From Actinomycetes bacterium (lineage in GTDB: Bacteria > Actinomycetota > Acidimicrobiia > Acidimicrobiales > Palsa-688), in assembly GCA_021808665.1 (NCBI GenBank), contig JAKBBA010000007.1, positions 34,420-98,419 of the forward strand: a stretch of 64,000 nt of DNA, read 5' to 3'. Below, one piece after another: positions 34,695-43,049 of this stretch. The translations under genes and the position numbers were made by a program. The notes beneath the pieces are model-generated. The model was given only the letters and a program-made list of their open reading frames with translations, searched no databases and was not told the DNA's origin. Position 1 is the stretch's first letter; each line of letters begins with the position of its first letter.

Positions 34695-36199
34695 GCGCCG
34701 TCCCGCCGGCTCCCCGGTACCGTTTCAACCCCCTAGAGCGTCGAGGGCTCGTCCTAGGCCTGACCCTCGGCCAGATCAGCGCTGTTGGTGGGGCCATCTC
34801 GGTTGCCATATCCGTCCGGTCTTTTGTCGGACCTCCGGCCGGAACGCCAGCCGGCCTTCTAATAGCCCTCGGCGGTCTGGCCTTGGCGCTGTGGCCTTGG
34901 CGTGGCGAACGGGCCTACAACGTCGTTGCCCTCGGGGGCTCCTGGCTGATCCGCCGAGCGTACAAACCTCGTCTGAGCGCAGCTCCAGGCGAGGGAAGGC
35001 TGCTGCGCAGCGAACGCGGCTTGGACCGAAGCGGGGGATGTGGGAGCCCCGCCGGGCCCGGCGCTGTCGGGTCGGCGTCGGGAGCCATGACGATCCTCCC
35101 CGCGGCTTTGGACCGGGGCTTCCACGTTAAGACCCGGACGGGGCCGAGCGGAGTGTCGCTTCGCTGGTGCAGCGCAGAAGTGGACGGTCGTCAGGTCGCA
35201 GTTATCCACGACCGTAAAGGCGGGCTTTTAACTGCAGTGCTTGCAGTGCAGGGACCGCCTTTGTGTCTTCTGGATCCCTCTGAGCAGGTCGGCCTGCTCG
35301 AAGGCTGGCGAAGCGTGCTTGCCTCGGTGGGGCGGCCCGGCGGCCCGATCCGCCGACTGCAATGGGTCGCTCGTAGTTCGCCGTCGTCGACCCCATTCGA
35401 CATTTCTGCGGCACCTACCGTGGGTGCTCTGGAGGCCCCCGGGAAGGACTCGTACGGCGTATTCTTGTCCGAAGCAGCCGCCCATATCGAACGCCACGAC
35501 ACTTGGGTTGCCATTTCGGTGGCTTCGAAGGCGGGCGGACCCGGGCGTCGGGCTTCACGCCGGAACCACCTAGATGTGCTGGCCAGGGAGGTGCGCTTCC
35601 TCGAAGGTCAGCTGCGCAGCGTAGACCTTAGATCTTCGGAGCAACTCGACGTGGAAGCCCTCGTTGACCTTCTTGCCGGTCGTCGTGGAGGTTCTCCTCC
35701 GCTTGCCGTGCGGGAGGGATGGTCGGAGACGCAACTCGACGGGATGTGGCATCGCACATACTGGATTAGCGACTGGCCACGGTTGGAAGTCGGCCCCAAC
35801 TTCTTGGCTCCACTGCTCGTCTCCAGGGCTTCTCGCAGGGTCTCAGTTACCATGGCGCCTGTTCCACTCGACCGGGCCGTTCGTGAGGCTCGCTCGGCGC
35901 GCGCGGCGGACGCAGCCGACTCACAGCTACGGATGAGGGCCGGTTTCATGTCGAGCGCGCGGCGCGACAGAGAGACGGAGGGGGCTGAGCGCCGGGAGGC
36001 CGAGCTCGCAGACGGCCATTGTGATTACCGGTTTTCCGGGTATGTCACGGAGAGCGCCGAGACGTGTGACGGGCTGGCAGTCGCATGCGCCGCACTCGAG
36101 CAGGCAGCTCAATCAGCCCTGCTCGACTTGCGATGCCTATATGGCCGTCAAGCCGAGGCGTATTGGTGGACGCTGCCGCTGGGCAGGGGACTCAGGTAG
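34691..36199 (+). CDS. SCO6880-family transfer protein
   Basis: Protein of 502 aa starting with TTG in a TTGA overlap. An N-terminal RYRFNPLERRGLVLGLTLGQI leads into two adjacent membrane helices (about 25-70), the PrgI-like hairpin. A soluble region follows that resembles the N-terminal, non-ATPase part of VirB4/TraC-type proteins. It has no Walker motif. Such SCO6880-type proteins precede a separate VirB4 ATPase in actinobacterial elements, as here, so the pair may form one functional VirB4. A Ser/Gly-rich loop at about 110-135 has no counterpart I know. Confidence 0.8.
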   Translation: MSAVPPAPRYRFNPLERRGLVLGLTLGQISAVGGAISVAISVRSFVGPPAGTPAGLLIALGGLALALWPWRGERAYNVVALGGSWLIRRAYKPRLSAAPGEGRLLRSERGLDRSGGCGSPAGPGAVGSASGAMTILPAALDRGFHVKTRTGPSGVSLRWCSAEVDGRQVAVIHDRKGGLLTAVLAVQGPPLCLLDPSEQVGLLEGWRSVLASVGRPGGPIRRLQWVARSSPSSTPFDISAAPTVGALEAPGKDSYGVFLSEAAAHIERHDTWVAISVASKAGGPGRRASRRNHLDVLAREVRFLEGQLRSVDLRSSEQLDVEALVDLLAGRRGGSPPLAVREGWSETQLDGMWHRTYWISDWPRLEVGPNFLAPLLVSRASRRVSVTMAPVPLDRAVREARSARAADAADSQLRMRAGFMSSARRDRETEGAERREAELADGHCDYRFSGYVTESAETCDGLAVACAALEQAAQSALLDLRCLYGRQAEAYWWTLPLGRGLR

Positions 36200-36208
36200 C
36201 TCGCCCAG

Positions 36209-37459
36209 ATGAGGCCCCCGCTTTCGCATAGAGCCACCACAGCCCACCTTCAGTCGGTGTACCCTTTCGTGTCGGGCGGAGGCCTCGACGCCGGCGGACC
36301 TCTGATAGGAAGGGATCTGCTCGGTGGCCCCTTTTTCTTCGACCCTTGGGATCTTTACTCCAGAGGGATTATCACCAACCCGAACGTCCTCGTGGTAGGT
36401 CAGATCGGCCGAGGTAAGTCGAGCTTCGTGAAGACCTTCGTGAGCCGGCAGTTGGGTCGGGGTCGTCAGGCCTGGATAGTCGATCCTAAAGGCGAGTACG
36501 GTGTCCTGGCGGAGGCGTTTGGTTGCCATCCCGTGCGGCTGCGTCCCGGAGGCTCAACGCGACTCAACCCTCTCGACGTTCCCAGGTGCGCGCAGCACCA
36601 GCCAGCCGGTGACAGCGTCGAAGGTGACGTCAAGCCCAGACTTGAGCTTGTTTGCGCGCTGCTGTGCTCGTCACTCGCCAGGCCGCTCAGCCCCGAGGAG
36701 CGAACCGCCGTCGAACTGGCTGTTAGACAGGTTTCTGTCCAGCATCCGAAGCCGACTCTCGTAAATCTAGTCGAGGCGATGCTGTTTCCCGAACCTGTTG
36801 CGGCACGGTCCCTGGGCTACGAGAGCACTGCCCTGGCAGAGCTTTCGAGGGCGGTGGCGTTGGAGTTGCGGCGAATGGTGAGGGGAGACCTCGCAGGTAT
36901 GTTCGACGGAGCAACGACTAAAGGAGTCGGCATCGACGGCAGGATTGTGGTCGTCGACTTGTCGGCGACGTTCTCTTCGTCTGCACTTCCTCTGATAATG
37001 GCATGTGCCACGGCGTGGCTTCAAGCAGCCTTCTCGGCGTCTGAGACCGTCAAGCGCCTCGTGGTGCTCGACGAGGCGTGGGCAATCCTCTCGGATCTTG
37101 CGACTGCGAGATGGTCTCAGGCAACCTTTAAGCTTTCCAGGGCTCTGGGCGTGTCGAACCTGGTGGTCTTGCACCGGCTGTCGGACCTCCGCGCCCTTGG
37201 TGAGGACGGCTCGACACAAAGCAAACTTGGCGACGGCCTGCTCGCGGATTCCGAGACGCGGGTGTGCTTCGCACAAAGTCCATCGGAGGTCCCGACTACA
37301 GCGGAGCTGATCGGTCTGAACTCGACAGAGTCCGACGCCTTGGGGCGCCTTCCCAGAGGGGTCGCCCTGTGGAAGGTCGGCTACCGGACGTTCCTCGTGG
37401 AGCACCTGGTATCCAAAGATGAGCGTTCGATGATCGACACTGACGCGGCCCTACGGTGA
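36209..37459 (+). CDS. VirB4/TraC-type conjugation ATPase
   Basis: ATPase of 416 aa energising type IV secretion. Walker A is VGQIGRGKSSFVK (about 63-75), followed by the family block AWIVDPKGEYGVLAEAFG and LNPLD. Walker B is LVVLDEAWAIL (about 284), then a helical SRALGVSNLVVLHRLSDL and the sensor-like ADSETRVCFAQ. There is no N-terminal membrane or NTD part; that role seems to belong to the preceding SCO6880 gene. The end overlaps the coupling protein start (GTGA). Confidence 0.9.
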   Translation: MRPPLSHRATTAHLQSVYPFVSGGGLDAGGPLIGRDLLGGPFFFDPWDLYSRGIITNPNVLVVGQIGRGKSSFVKTFVSRQLGRGRQAWIVDPKGEYGVLAEAFGCHPVRLRPGGSTRLNPLDVPRCAQHQPAGDSVEGDVKPRLELVCALLCSSLARPLSPEERTAVELAVRQVSVQHPKPTLVNLVEAMLFPEPVAARSLGYESTALAELSRAVALELRRMVRGDLAGMFDGATTKGVGIDGRIVVVDLSATFSSSALPLIMACATAWLQAAFSASETVKRLVVLDEAWAILSDLATARWSQATFKLSRALGVSNLVVLHRLSDLRALGEDGSTQSKLGDGLLADSETRVCFAQSPSEVPTTAELIGLNSTESDALGRLPRGVALWKVGYRTFLVEHLVSKDERSMIDTDAALR

Positions 37460-39312
37460 GACAGCAGACGTCGGTCCCGGGTCGGGTTGCTCCGCGTCGC
37501 AGCGCCCCCTCACGACTTCAGCATCCCCGCGCCCGTCGCCGTACCCCGAGCCGGTCTGCACCGCTTATGGTGTCATGTGGAGCGGTGGCGCTCGCTGTGC
37601 CTTGCTGCTGGGTCTGGCTCACAGCGGAGGTCGCCGGCCGGGTTTCGTTGCACCGGTGGCCGGGAGTGCCAGTCCCTGCTCTAATGGCGGCGACAGCGGT
37701 ACTGCCGGCTCACGCCGGTAATCCAGGCGCAGCATGGTTGGGAACGTCGGCCGCCCAGCTCGCCCGTGTTCCAGCGTCAGCGTTTTATCTCTGGGCTACC
37801 GTAGTTGGTGTCGCGATGAGCGCTGCCTGTGTCTGCTTGGTACTGGGAGCTGGGCGCCTACTCCGATTTGAACGTCGCGTCGGGCGGAGCATCGCGGGCA
37901 GCCGGCCGCCAGCAGGGCTATCAGCGCGGCGAAGTGCCGGGCTCCTTCGGCCTGTCGGAAGGACACGAGAGCGTCGCGGCGCCGAGTGGGCCAGGGCAAC
38001 CGACGTAAGGGTCCTTCAGGTCACGCCTCGCGGGACCTCCGGGAGGTTGGTGTTGGGACGTAGCCCAGGCCTTGGGGGTCGTCTGGTGGCGACGGAGCAA
38101 CGCCACTCGGTGCTAGTCATCGGACCGACACAGTCAGGCAAGACGACTGGACTGGCGGTTCCGGCACTGCTCGAATGGGACGGCCCCGTCGTCGCCACGT
38201 CAGTGAAAGACGACCTTGCTGCAACGACCTTCGCATGGCGCAGCACGGGAGGGGTCTGTTCCCTATTCGACCCGACACGCTCTGTCGGGTTTGCAGCGCC
38301 GGCGAGGTGGTCTCCCCTGTCGGAGTGCCTTTCGTGGTCGGGCGCCCAGAAGATGGCCACCTGGCTGGTGGAGTCAACCCCGGGACGTAGAGGGATGCCA
38401 GACGCGGCGTTTTGGTATACAGCGGCGGCGAAGCAGCTTGCACCGCTGATGTTCGCGGCTGCGTCTTCGGGGATGAGCATGGCTGACGTTGTCCGCTGGA
38501 CTGACTCGGGCGACTTCGAGGAGCCGCTCAGCCTGCTCGTCCTCGCCCGTCACGACCTTGCGGTCTCGTCTCTGGCCGCGTGCGCCGGACGCGACGAGCG
38601 CATAAGAAGCTCAGTTGGGACAACCCTAGAGACGGTCCTTTTGCCCTTCGCCGATCCCGTGGTGGCGGATTCCACAGCGGTATCGGACTTCGACATCGAC
38701 GAACTGTTGTCGAGGAGGGGAACTCTCTACCTGTGCGGACCTAGTCATGAGCAGGCCAGGGTTGCCGGGCTTTTCGCCGCTCTGGTGTCCTCAGTCGTAG
38801 CGCACGCCGTAGAGACCGTCAATAGCTCGGGACGCCGTCTCGACCCGCCCTTACTGGTCGTGCTCGACGAGGCGGCGAACATCGCTCCGATAGCCGACCT
38901 CGACGTCCTAGCCTCGACGGCCGCCGGCCTGGGCATCCAGCTCGTGACGATATGCCAGGATCTCGCGCAACTCTCATCCCGCTACGACGCTGAGCGGACG
39001 AGGACCATCGCCAATAATCACAGGGCAAAGCTGCTCCTGTCGGGTGTTTCAGACTTGGGCACCTTGGACATGATGTCCGGCCTGGCAGGCGAGCAGGCAG
39101 TCCGAGAGATAACGGTCACCCAGGAGTTGAGAGGAGGTCCGACTACGCGGGCGCAATCGACTGCCTTTCGAAGGCTCGCCCCGCCCGACCGCCTCCGGCG
39201 GGTCTCACCAGGAGAAGCCGTCCTCGTGTATGGTCACTTGCCGCCGCTGCGGCTTCACCTGCGCCCTTGGTACTCAGACAGACGTTTAGCCCGTAAAGTC
39301 TGCGGAACGTGA
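37456..39312 (+). CDS. VirD4/TraG-type coupling protein
   Basis: Type IV coupling protein of 618 aa that would dock the relaxase-DNA complex to the channel. The N-terminus has two membrane helices (about 33-58 and 104-132). Walker A is GPTQSGKTTGLAVPALLEW (about 223-240), then SVKDDLAATT, SLFDPTRSVG, LYLCGPSHEQARVAG, and Walker B LLVVLDEAANIAPIADLD (about 465). The family helix GIQLVTICQDLAQL follows. The C-terminal arm is short. All catalytic motifs are intact, so the transfer machinery appears functional at sequence level. It is the last gene of the operon. Confidence 0.92.
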   Translation: MRQQTSVPGRVAPRRSAPSRLQHPRARRRTPSRSAPLMVSCGAVALAVPCCWVWLTAEVAGRVSLHRWPGVPVPALMAATAVLPAHAGNPGAAWLGTSAAQLARVPASAFYLWATVVGVAMSAACVCLVLGAGRLLRFERRVGRSIAGSRPPAGLSARRSAGLLRPVGRTRERRGAEWARATDVRVLQVTPRGTSGRLVLGRSPGLGGRLVATEQRHSVLVIGPTQSGKTTGLAVPALLEWDGPVVATSVKDDLAATTFAWRSTGGVCSLFDPTRSVGFAAPARWSPLSECLSWSGAQKMATWLVESTPGRRGMPDAAFWYTAAAKQLAPLMFAAASSGMSMADVVRWTDSGDFEEPLSLLVLARHDLAVSSLAACAGRDERIRSSVGTTLETVLLPFADPVVADSTAVSDFDIDELLSRRGTLYLCGPSHEQARVAGLFAALVSSVVAHAVETVNSSGRRLDPPLLVVLDEAANIAPIADLDVLASTAAGLGIQLVTICQDLAQLSSRYDAERTRTIANNHRAKLLLSGVSDLGTLDMMSGLAGEQAVREITVTQELRGGPTTRAQSTAFRRLAPPDRLRRVSPGEAVLVYGHLPPLRLHLRPWYSDRRLARKVCGT

Positions 39313-39336
39313 GCCGGTCGCAGCGGGTGCGTTGCC

Positions 39337-39354
39337 TGACGGTCGGGGACCCGA
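39337..39354. terminator. GC-rich hairpin after the coupling-protein gene
   Basis: ACGGTCGG and the near-complement CCGACTGT flank a four-base loop between the coupling-protein stop and the convergent ligD-type stop. No T run follows. It could terminate both transcription units weakly. Confidence 0.3.
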
Positions 39355-39358
39355 CTGT

Positions 39359-40366
39359 TCAGCGAGAGCGGGCTCTGCTCGGGGAGACCCTGAGGGGCTC
39401 GCCGGGCATCTTGGGGTATTCGGGTGGCCACGGGGCGTCCCCTAGGCCGGCCTGTTGGTCGGCGTCGACTAGCTCCAACAAGCGCTTGAGAGACGCTGGG
39501 GTTGCGCCCGCCCAGGGATCTCCGGAGCGCACGATCCTCGACGGTACGGTCGCCACCGTCAGCTCGTCGGGGTCTACAAGGTCCAGTTCCTCCCAATACA
39601 GCGGTGTCGAAACCTGGGCGCCGGGTCTGGCACGGACCGACCACGCTCCGAAGATCGTCTTGTGAGGCGCGTTTTGGTTGAAGTCCACGAAGACCCGGTG
39701 ACCTCTGCCTTCCTTCCACCACGAGGTGGTGAAGAGGTCGGGCCGGCGTCGTTCGAGCTCCCTTGCAAGCGAAACGGTGGCGGCCCGGACTTGCAAGGGG
39801 GTCCATCCGGCTGTCAGACGTACGTAGACGTGGATGCCCCTGCTCCCGGTCGTCTTTGGCAGCCCGGTGTAGCCGAACTCTCCCAGAAGCTGCTTTACTT
39901 CGAAGGCGGCCTGCGTGACCATTCCGAAGCCAGCGTTGCGAGGAGGGTCCAGGTCGATGCGCAACTCGTTGACGTGTTCCTGGTCGTCGGCGTGACAGGC
40001 CCACACGTGGAAGCCTAGGCAGGCGAGGTTCGCCGCCCACAAGACGTGGGCGATGTCGGCTGCGACCAGGGCGTCGGATACGGTGCCGCTCGGGGTTGCC
40101 ACCTGCACCGTTTGGAGCCACTCGGGTCGACGGGGTGGTATACGTTTCTGGAAGAACGAAGGCCCGGTCGCCCCGTCAGGGAATCTCTGCATCAATATTG
40201 GTCGACCGCCGATCGCTGCCATGAGAGGATCCTGTACGGCCAGGTAGTAGCGCACCAAGTCGAGTTTGGTTTCTCCGCGCTCGGGGAACATGACCTTGTC
40301 CGGGTTGGTGACCGTAACCAGCCTGCCGGCTGCCTCGACCGATACCGATGGCGTCGCTGGCGTCAA
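39359..40366 (-). CDS. LigD-type polymerase (PolDom) protein
   Basis: Stand-alone archaeo-eukaryotic-primase polymerase domain of 335 aa, related to the polymerase module of LigD used in bacterial non-homologous end joining. VTNPDKVMFPERGETKLDLVRYY opens the domain (the longest quoted run is split here for reference), RIDLDPP carries the catalytic Asp pair (138 and 140), and TGSRGIHVYV and VFVDFNQNAPHKT hold the nucleotide and metal-binding positions. Ligase and nuclease domains are absent, and no Ku gene is visible in the window. It follows DoxX by 10 bp. Confidence 0.9.
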   Translation of the reverse strand: MTPATPSVSVEAAGRLVTVTNPDKVMFPERGETKLDLVRYYLAVQDPLMAAIGGRPILMQRFPDGATGPSFFQKRIPPRRPEWLQTVQVATPSGTVSDALVAADIAHVLWAANLACLGFHVWACHADDQEHVNELRIDLDPPRNAGFGMVTQAAFEVKQLLGEFGYTGLPKTTGSRGIHVYVRLTAGWTPLQVRAATVSLARELERRRPDLFTTSWWKEGRGHRVFVDFNQNAPHKTIFGAWSVRARPGAQVSTPLYWEELDLVDPDELTVATVPSRIVRSGDPWAGATPASLKRLLELVDADQQAGLGDAPWPPEYPKMPGEPLRVSPSRARSR

Positions 40367-40376
40367 CGCTCCGATC

Positions 40377-40916
40377 TCAGTCGTCCTTGGCTGTCTCGGT
40401 CGCCGCTGGACGGTAACAGGTGGCGACTAGAGCCTTCGCCGAGGCAATGCCAAGCAGGCAGGCGAGGAAGCCCCAGCGAAGTCCGCTCCTCGGAGAGCCC
40501 CTTAGGGCGTCGACGGAGACTCGTCCTGGGCCGAGCGATGCGGTAGCGGCGCAGACCGCCGCTACCACGGCGGTGTACTCCCAGCCTCCTTTGAACACGA
40601 AGAAGCCTTTGCCGCGGTGGTCCGTCGCAGCCGCTGTGGCCATGAGGCCGATCGCAGCCGCAGCGGGATAAGGGCTAGCAACTCCGAGGGTTAGTGCCGC
40701 TCCCGCCGTGATCTCCGTAGCGGCAGCTACGCGAGCGTGCAGCGCCGCCGGGCGCAGTCCGAGCGACTCGAACCAGCGCGTGGTGCCGGCCAGTCCTCCC
40801 CCTCCGAACACCTTGTTGTGCCCGTGAGCGAAGAGCATCGGCCCAACAGCGAGGCGCAGCAGCAGCGTTGACGTGTCTGGCGCTATAGATCCGGCCGTCG
40901 GCTTGTGGGCTTTCAT
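40377..40916 (-). CDS. DoxX-family membrane protein
   Basis: Small membrane protein of 179 aa with four helices. LLLRLAVGPMLFAHGHNKVFGGGG at the N-terminus is the DoxX signature region (read as two short blocks: LLLRLAVGPMLFAHG and NKVFGGGG), followed by TEITAGAALTLGV and GFFVFKGGWEYTAVVAAV. DoxX proteins are linked to redox and thiol stress in actinobacteria; the precise role is open. First gene of a pair with the LigD-type polymerase. Confidence 0.88.
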   Translation of the reverse strand: MKAHKPTAGSIAPDTSTLLLRLAVGPMLFAHGHNKVFGGGGLAGTTRWFESLGLRPAALHARVAAATEITAGAALTLGVASPYPAAAAIGLMATAAATDHRGKGFFVFKGGWEYTAVVAAVCAATASLGPGRVSVDALRGSPRSGLRWGFLACLLGIASAKALVATCYRPAATETAKDD

Positions 40917-41022
40917 GCTCCAACGCTACCTGTTGCAGCCGTCGCTGGGGTTGCGAAGGCCTCTCGGGGTGCCACGCCGCCTAAGTGGGTTACGCCACGT
41001 GCGAGTAGCTAGCCTCGTTCCC

Positions 41023-42270
41023 GTGACACTGCCGGATCGCACCAGGATCGCAGCCCGGTTTGGGGTCGGAGTGGCGGAGGTATCCAGACGCCTCGGCAAG
41101 GGTGGCGGGTCGGTGATCGGAGGCCGGGCGATACTTGCGCTCGACCCCAATGCGCTGGCGCATCTAAGCGCCGGCCGCAAAGTGGCCTTGGTGTCGGGAA
41201 CGAACGGCAAGACCACCACGACGAGCCTCCTCGCCACGGCACTGTCGGCCGGTGGGAGGGTACTTACCAACCTGCAGGGAGCGAACCTGCCGATGGGACT
41301 CGTGTCGGCGCTGGCCGACGGTCCCTCCGGAGCGCCAGCCGTGCTCGAAGTGGACGAGGCTTGGCTGCCCAAGGTCGTCGCAGCTACCCGCCCCGCAGCG
41401 GTCGGTCTTCTCAACCTGACCCGCGACCAACTCGACCGTAATAACGAAGTGCGGACTCTGGCGTCGTCGTGGCGATCGGCACTCGCCGGTCCCGCGGCGG
41501 GCACCGTGGTGGCCAACGCCGACGATCCTCTCGTGGCCTGGGGCGCCGGAAGGGCAACGAACGTGGTCTGGGTCGGGGTAGGTCAACCCTGGACGGAAGA
41601 TTCGGGGGGATGTCCGAACTGCGGAGATCGAATCGAATTTACTCCGTCGGGCTGGTCCTGTGGTGCGTGCGACTTCGCACGACCCCGAACAAACGTCGAG
41701 CTCGAAGGGGACAGGCTACGGTGGCAAGACGACACGACGTTGCGCTTGGACCTGGCTCTTCCAGGCCGCGCTAACCGAGCGAACGCAGCGGTCGCTCTGT
41801 GCGTAGCGAAGGTTTTGGGTGCCGACCCAGCTGCGGCCGCTGGGTCTATCTCGTCCCTCGGACAGGTTGGCGGCCGATATGCGAAGATCGTCGTAGGTGG
41901 AAGAAAAGCCCGACTTCTCCTTGCGAAGAACCCAGCTGGCTGGATGGAGACCTTTGAAGTGCTCGCCTCCCCTCCGGGCCCCGTCGTGGTTGCGGTCAAC
42001 GCGCGCCTGGCGGACGGGCGTGACCCTTCCTGGCTGTGGGACGTGCCCTTCGAGCGCCTGCGGGGGCATTTCGTCACCGTCACCGGCGAACGGGCATGGG
42101 ACCTAGCGGTCCGCTTTCGCTACGCCGAAGTGGACCACACGGTGATCTTCGACCCCCTGGACGCGATACGTCACGCCGCACGAGGCGGAGACCTCGACGT
42201 GGTGGCGAACTACACAGCGTTCCAAGAGATTCGCTCCAAGTTGAGCCCGGTCGGGATCAGCACCCTATGA
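41023..42270 (+). CDS. murT: Lipid II isoglutaminyl synthase subunit MurT
   Basis: Mur-ligase-like subunit that activates the D-Glu alpha-carboxyl of lipid II for amidation. About 415 aa from GTG 41023; the open frame begins at 40873, but that would overlap the divergent DoxX start. ATP loop VSGTNGKTTTTSLL, LNLTRDQLDRN and VANADDPLVAW are Mur-ligase motifs. The MurT-specific four-Cys zinc ribbon is present (CPNCGD...CGACDF). DUF1727-type C-terminal domain follows. Overlaps gatD by 4 bp (ATGA), as expected for the complex. Confidence 0.92.
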   Translation: MTLPDRTRIAARFGVGVAEVSRRLGKGGGSVIGGRAILALDPNALAHLSAGRKVALVSGTNGKTTTTSLLATALSAGGRVLTNLQGANLPMGLVSALADGPSGAPAVLEVDEAWLPKVVAATRPAAVGLLNLTRDQLDRNNEVRTLASSWRSALAGPAAGTVVANADDPLVAWGAGRATNVVWVGVGQPWTEDSGGCPNCGDRIEFTPSGWSCGACDFARPRTNVELEGDRLRWQDDTTLRLDLALPGRANRANAAVALCVAKVLGADPAAAAGSISSLGQVGGRYAKIVVGGRKARLLLAKNPAGWMETFEVLASPPGPVVVAVNARLADGRDPSWLWDVPFERLRGHFVTVTGERAWDLAVRFRYAEVDHTVIFDPLDAIRHAARGGDLDVVANYTAFQEIRSKLSPVGISTL

Positions 42271-43046
42271 GCGTGTCGATCTGCTTGTTGTTCCCGGATC
42301 TTCTCGGCACCTACGGGGACTCGGGGAACGCGACGATCCTGGTCCAAAGACTGCGTTGGCGCGGCGTCGCCGCCGAGCTAACGGTGATCCACTCGGGGGA
42401 CGTCGTGCCCACCTCGTGCGACCTTTACGTGGTGGGAGGCGGCGAGGACCAGCCCCAGGCCCTAGCGGCAGACCAACTCGGGGTGAGGTCCTCTTCTAGT
42501 CCGCTTGTTAGGGCTGTGGACGGAGGCGCTGTGGTGTTCGCAGTCTGTGCCGGCCTGCAGATTCTCGGTCGAGAGTTCGCGGGCCCTGACGGTGTACCCC
42601 GTCCCGGCGTTGGTCTACTGGACTGCTCAACGCGTCCTGGCCGTAGGCGTGCCGTGGGAGAGCTTGCCGTCGAACCGGTACCGGGGTTGGGGTTGGATCG
42701 GACTCTTAGCGGCTACGAGAACCACGCTGGGGTGACCACAGTCGGGCCGGAGGCGGAGCCGTTAGGAGTGGTTGTTTCGGGGGTCGGGAACGGCTCGGAC
42801 AGCGGCGTGGACGGCGCAAGGGCTGGTCGGGTACTCGGAACCTACATGCACGGCCCGGCTCTCGCCCGCAACCCCGATCTCGCCGATCTGCTTCTCGGAT
42901 GGGTCGTCGGACCGATGGAACCCCTCGACGACAGCGACGCTGAAGAACTCCGCCGCCTCCGCCTTTCGGCATCGCAACGTGGTTCTGTGTCCGGCCTAGC
43001 GGGCTTCTTGCCCAGGGGATGGAGGAGGATCCTCCCGCTCCGGTAG
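42267..43046 (+). CDS. gatD: Lipid II isoglutaminyl synthase subunit GatD
   Basis: Glutamine amidotransferase partner of MurT, 259 aa from the ATG in the ATGA overlap. It supplies ammonia for amidation of D-Glu in the peptidoglycan stem. The class I-like glutaminase has the start DLLGTYGDSGNATIL, nucleophile Cys in VFAVCAGLQILG, and His in SGYENHAGVT. It ends 3 bp before the convergent glucokinase stop. The C-terminal tail is about 15 residues longer than the core needs. Confidence 0.93.
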   Translation: MSVSICLLFPDLLGTYGDSGNATILVQRLRWRGVAAELTVIHSGDVVPTSCDLYVVGGGEDQPQALAADQLGVRSSSSPLVRAVDGGAVVFAVCAGLQILGREFAGPDGVPRPGVGLLDCSTRPGRRRAVGELAVEPVPGLGLDRTLSGYENHAGVTTVGPEAEPLGVVVSGVGNGSDSGVDGARAGRVLGTYMHGPALARNPDLADLLLGWVVGPMEPLDDSDAEELRRLRLSASQRGSVSGLAGFLPRGWRRILPLR

Positions 43047-43049
43047 AGT

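Noticed and set aside
28024..39312. Prophage or phage-satellite origin of the module
   Set aside because: No capsid, portal, terminase, tail or lysis genes; all recognisable genes are conjugation-type.
39255..40121. 288-aa minus-strand ORF over the polymerase gene
   Set aside because: Basic low-complexity reading in another frame of the LigD-type gene.
42036..43046. 336-aa version of GatD
   Set aside because: The extra N-terminus is an out-of-frame reading of murT; the ATGA overlap start at 42267 gives the standard protein.
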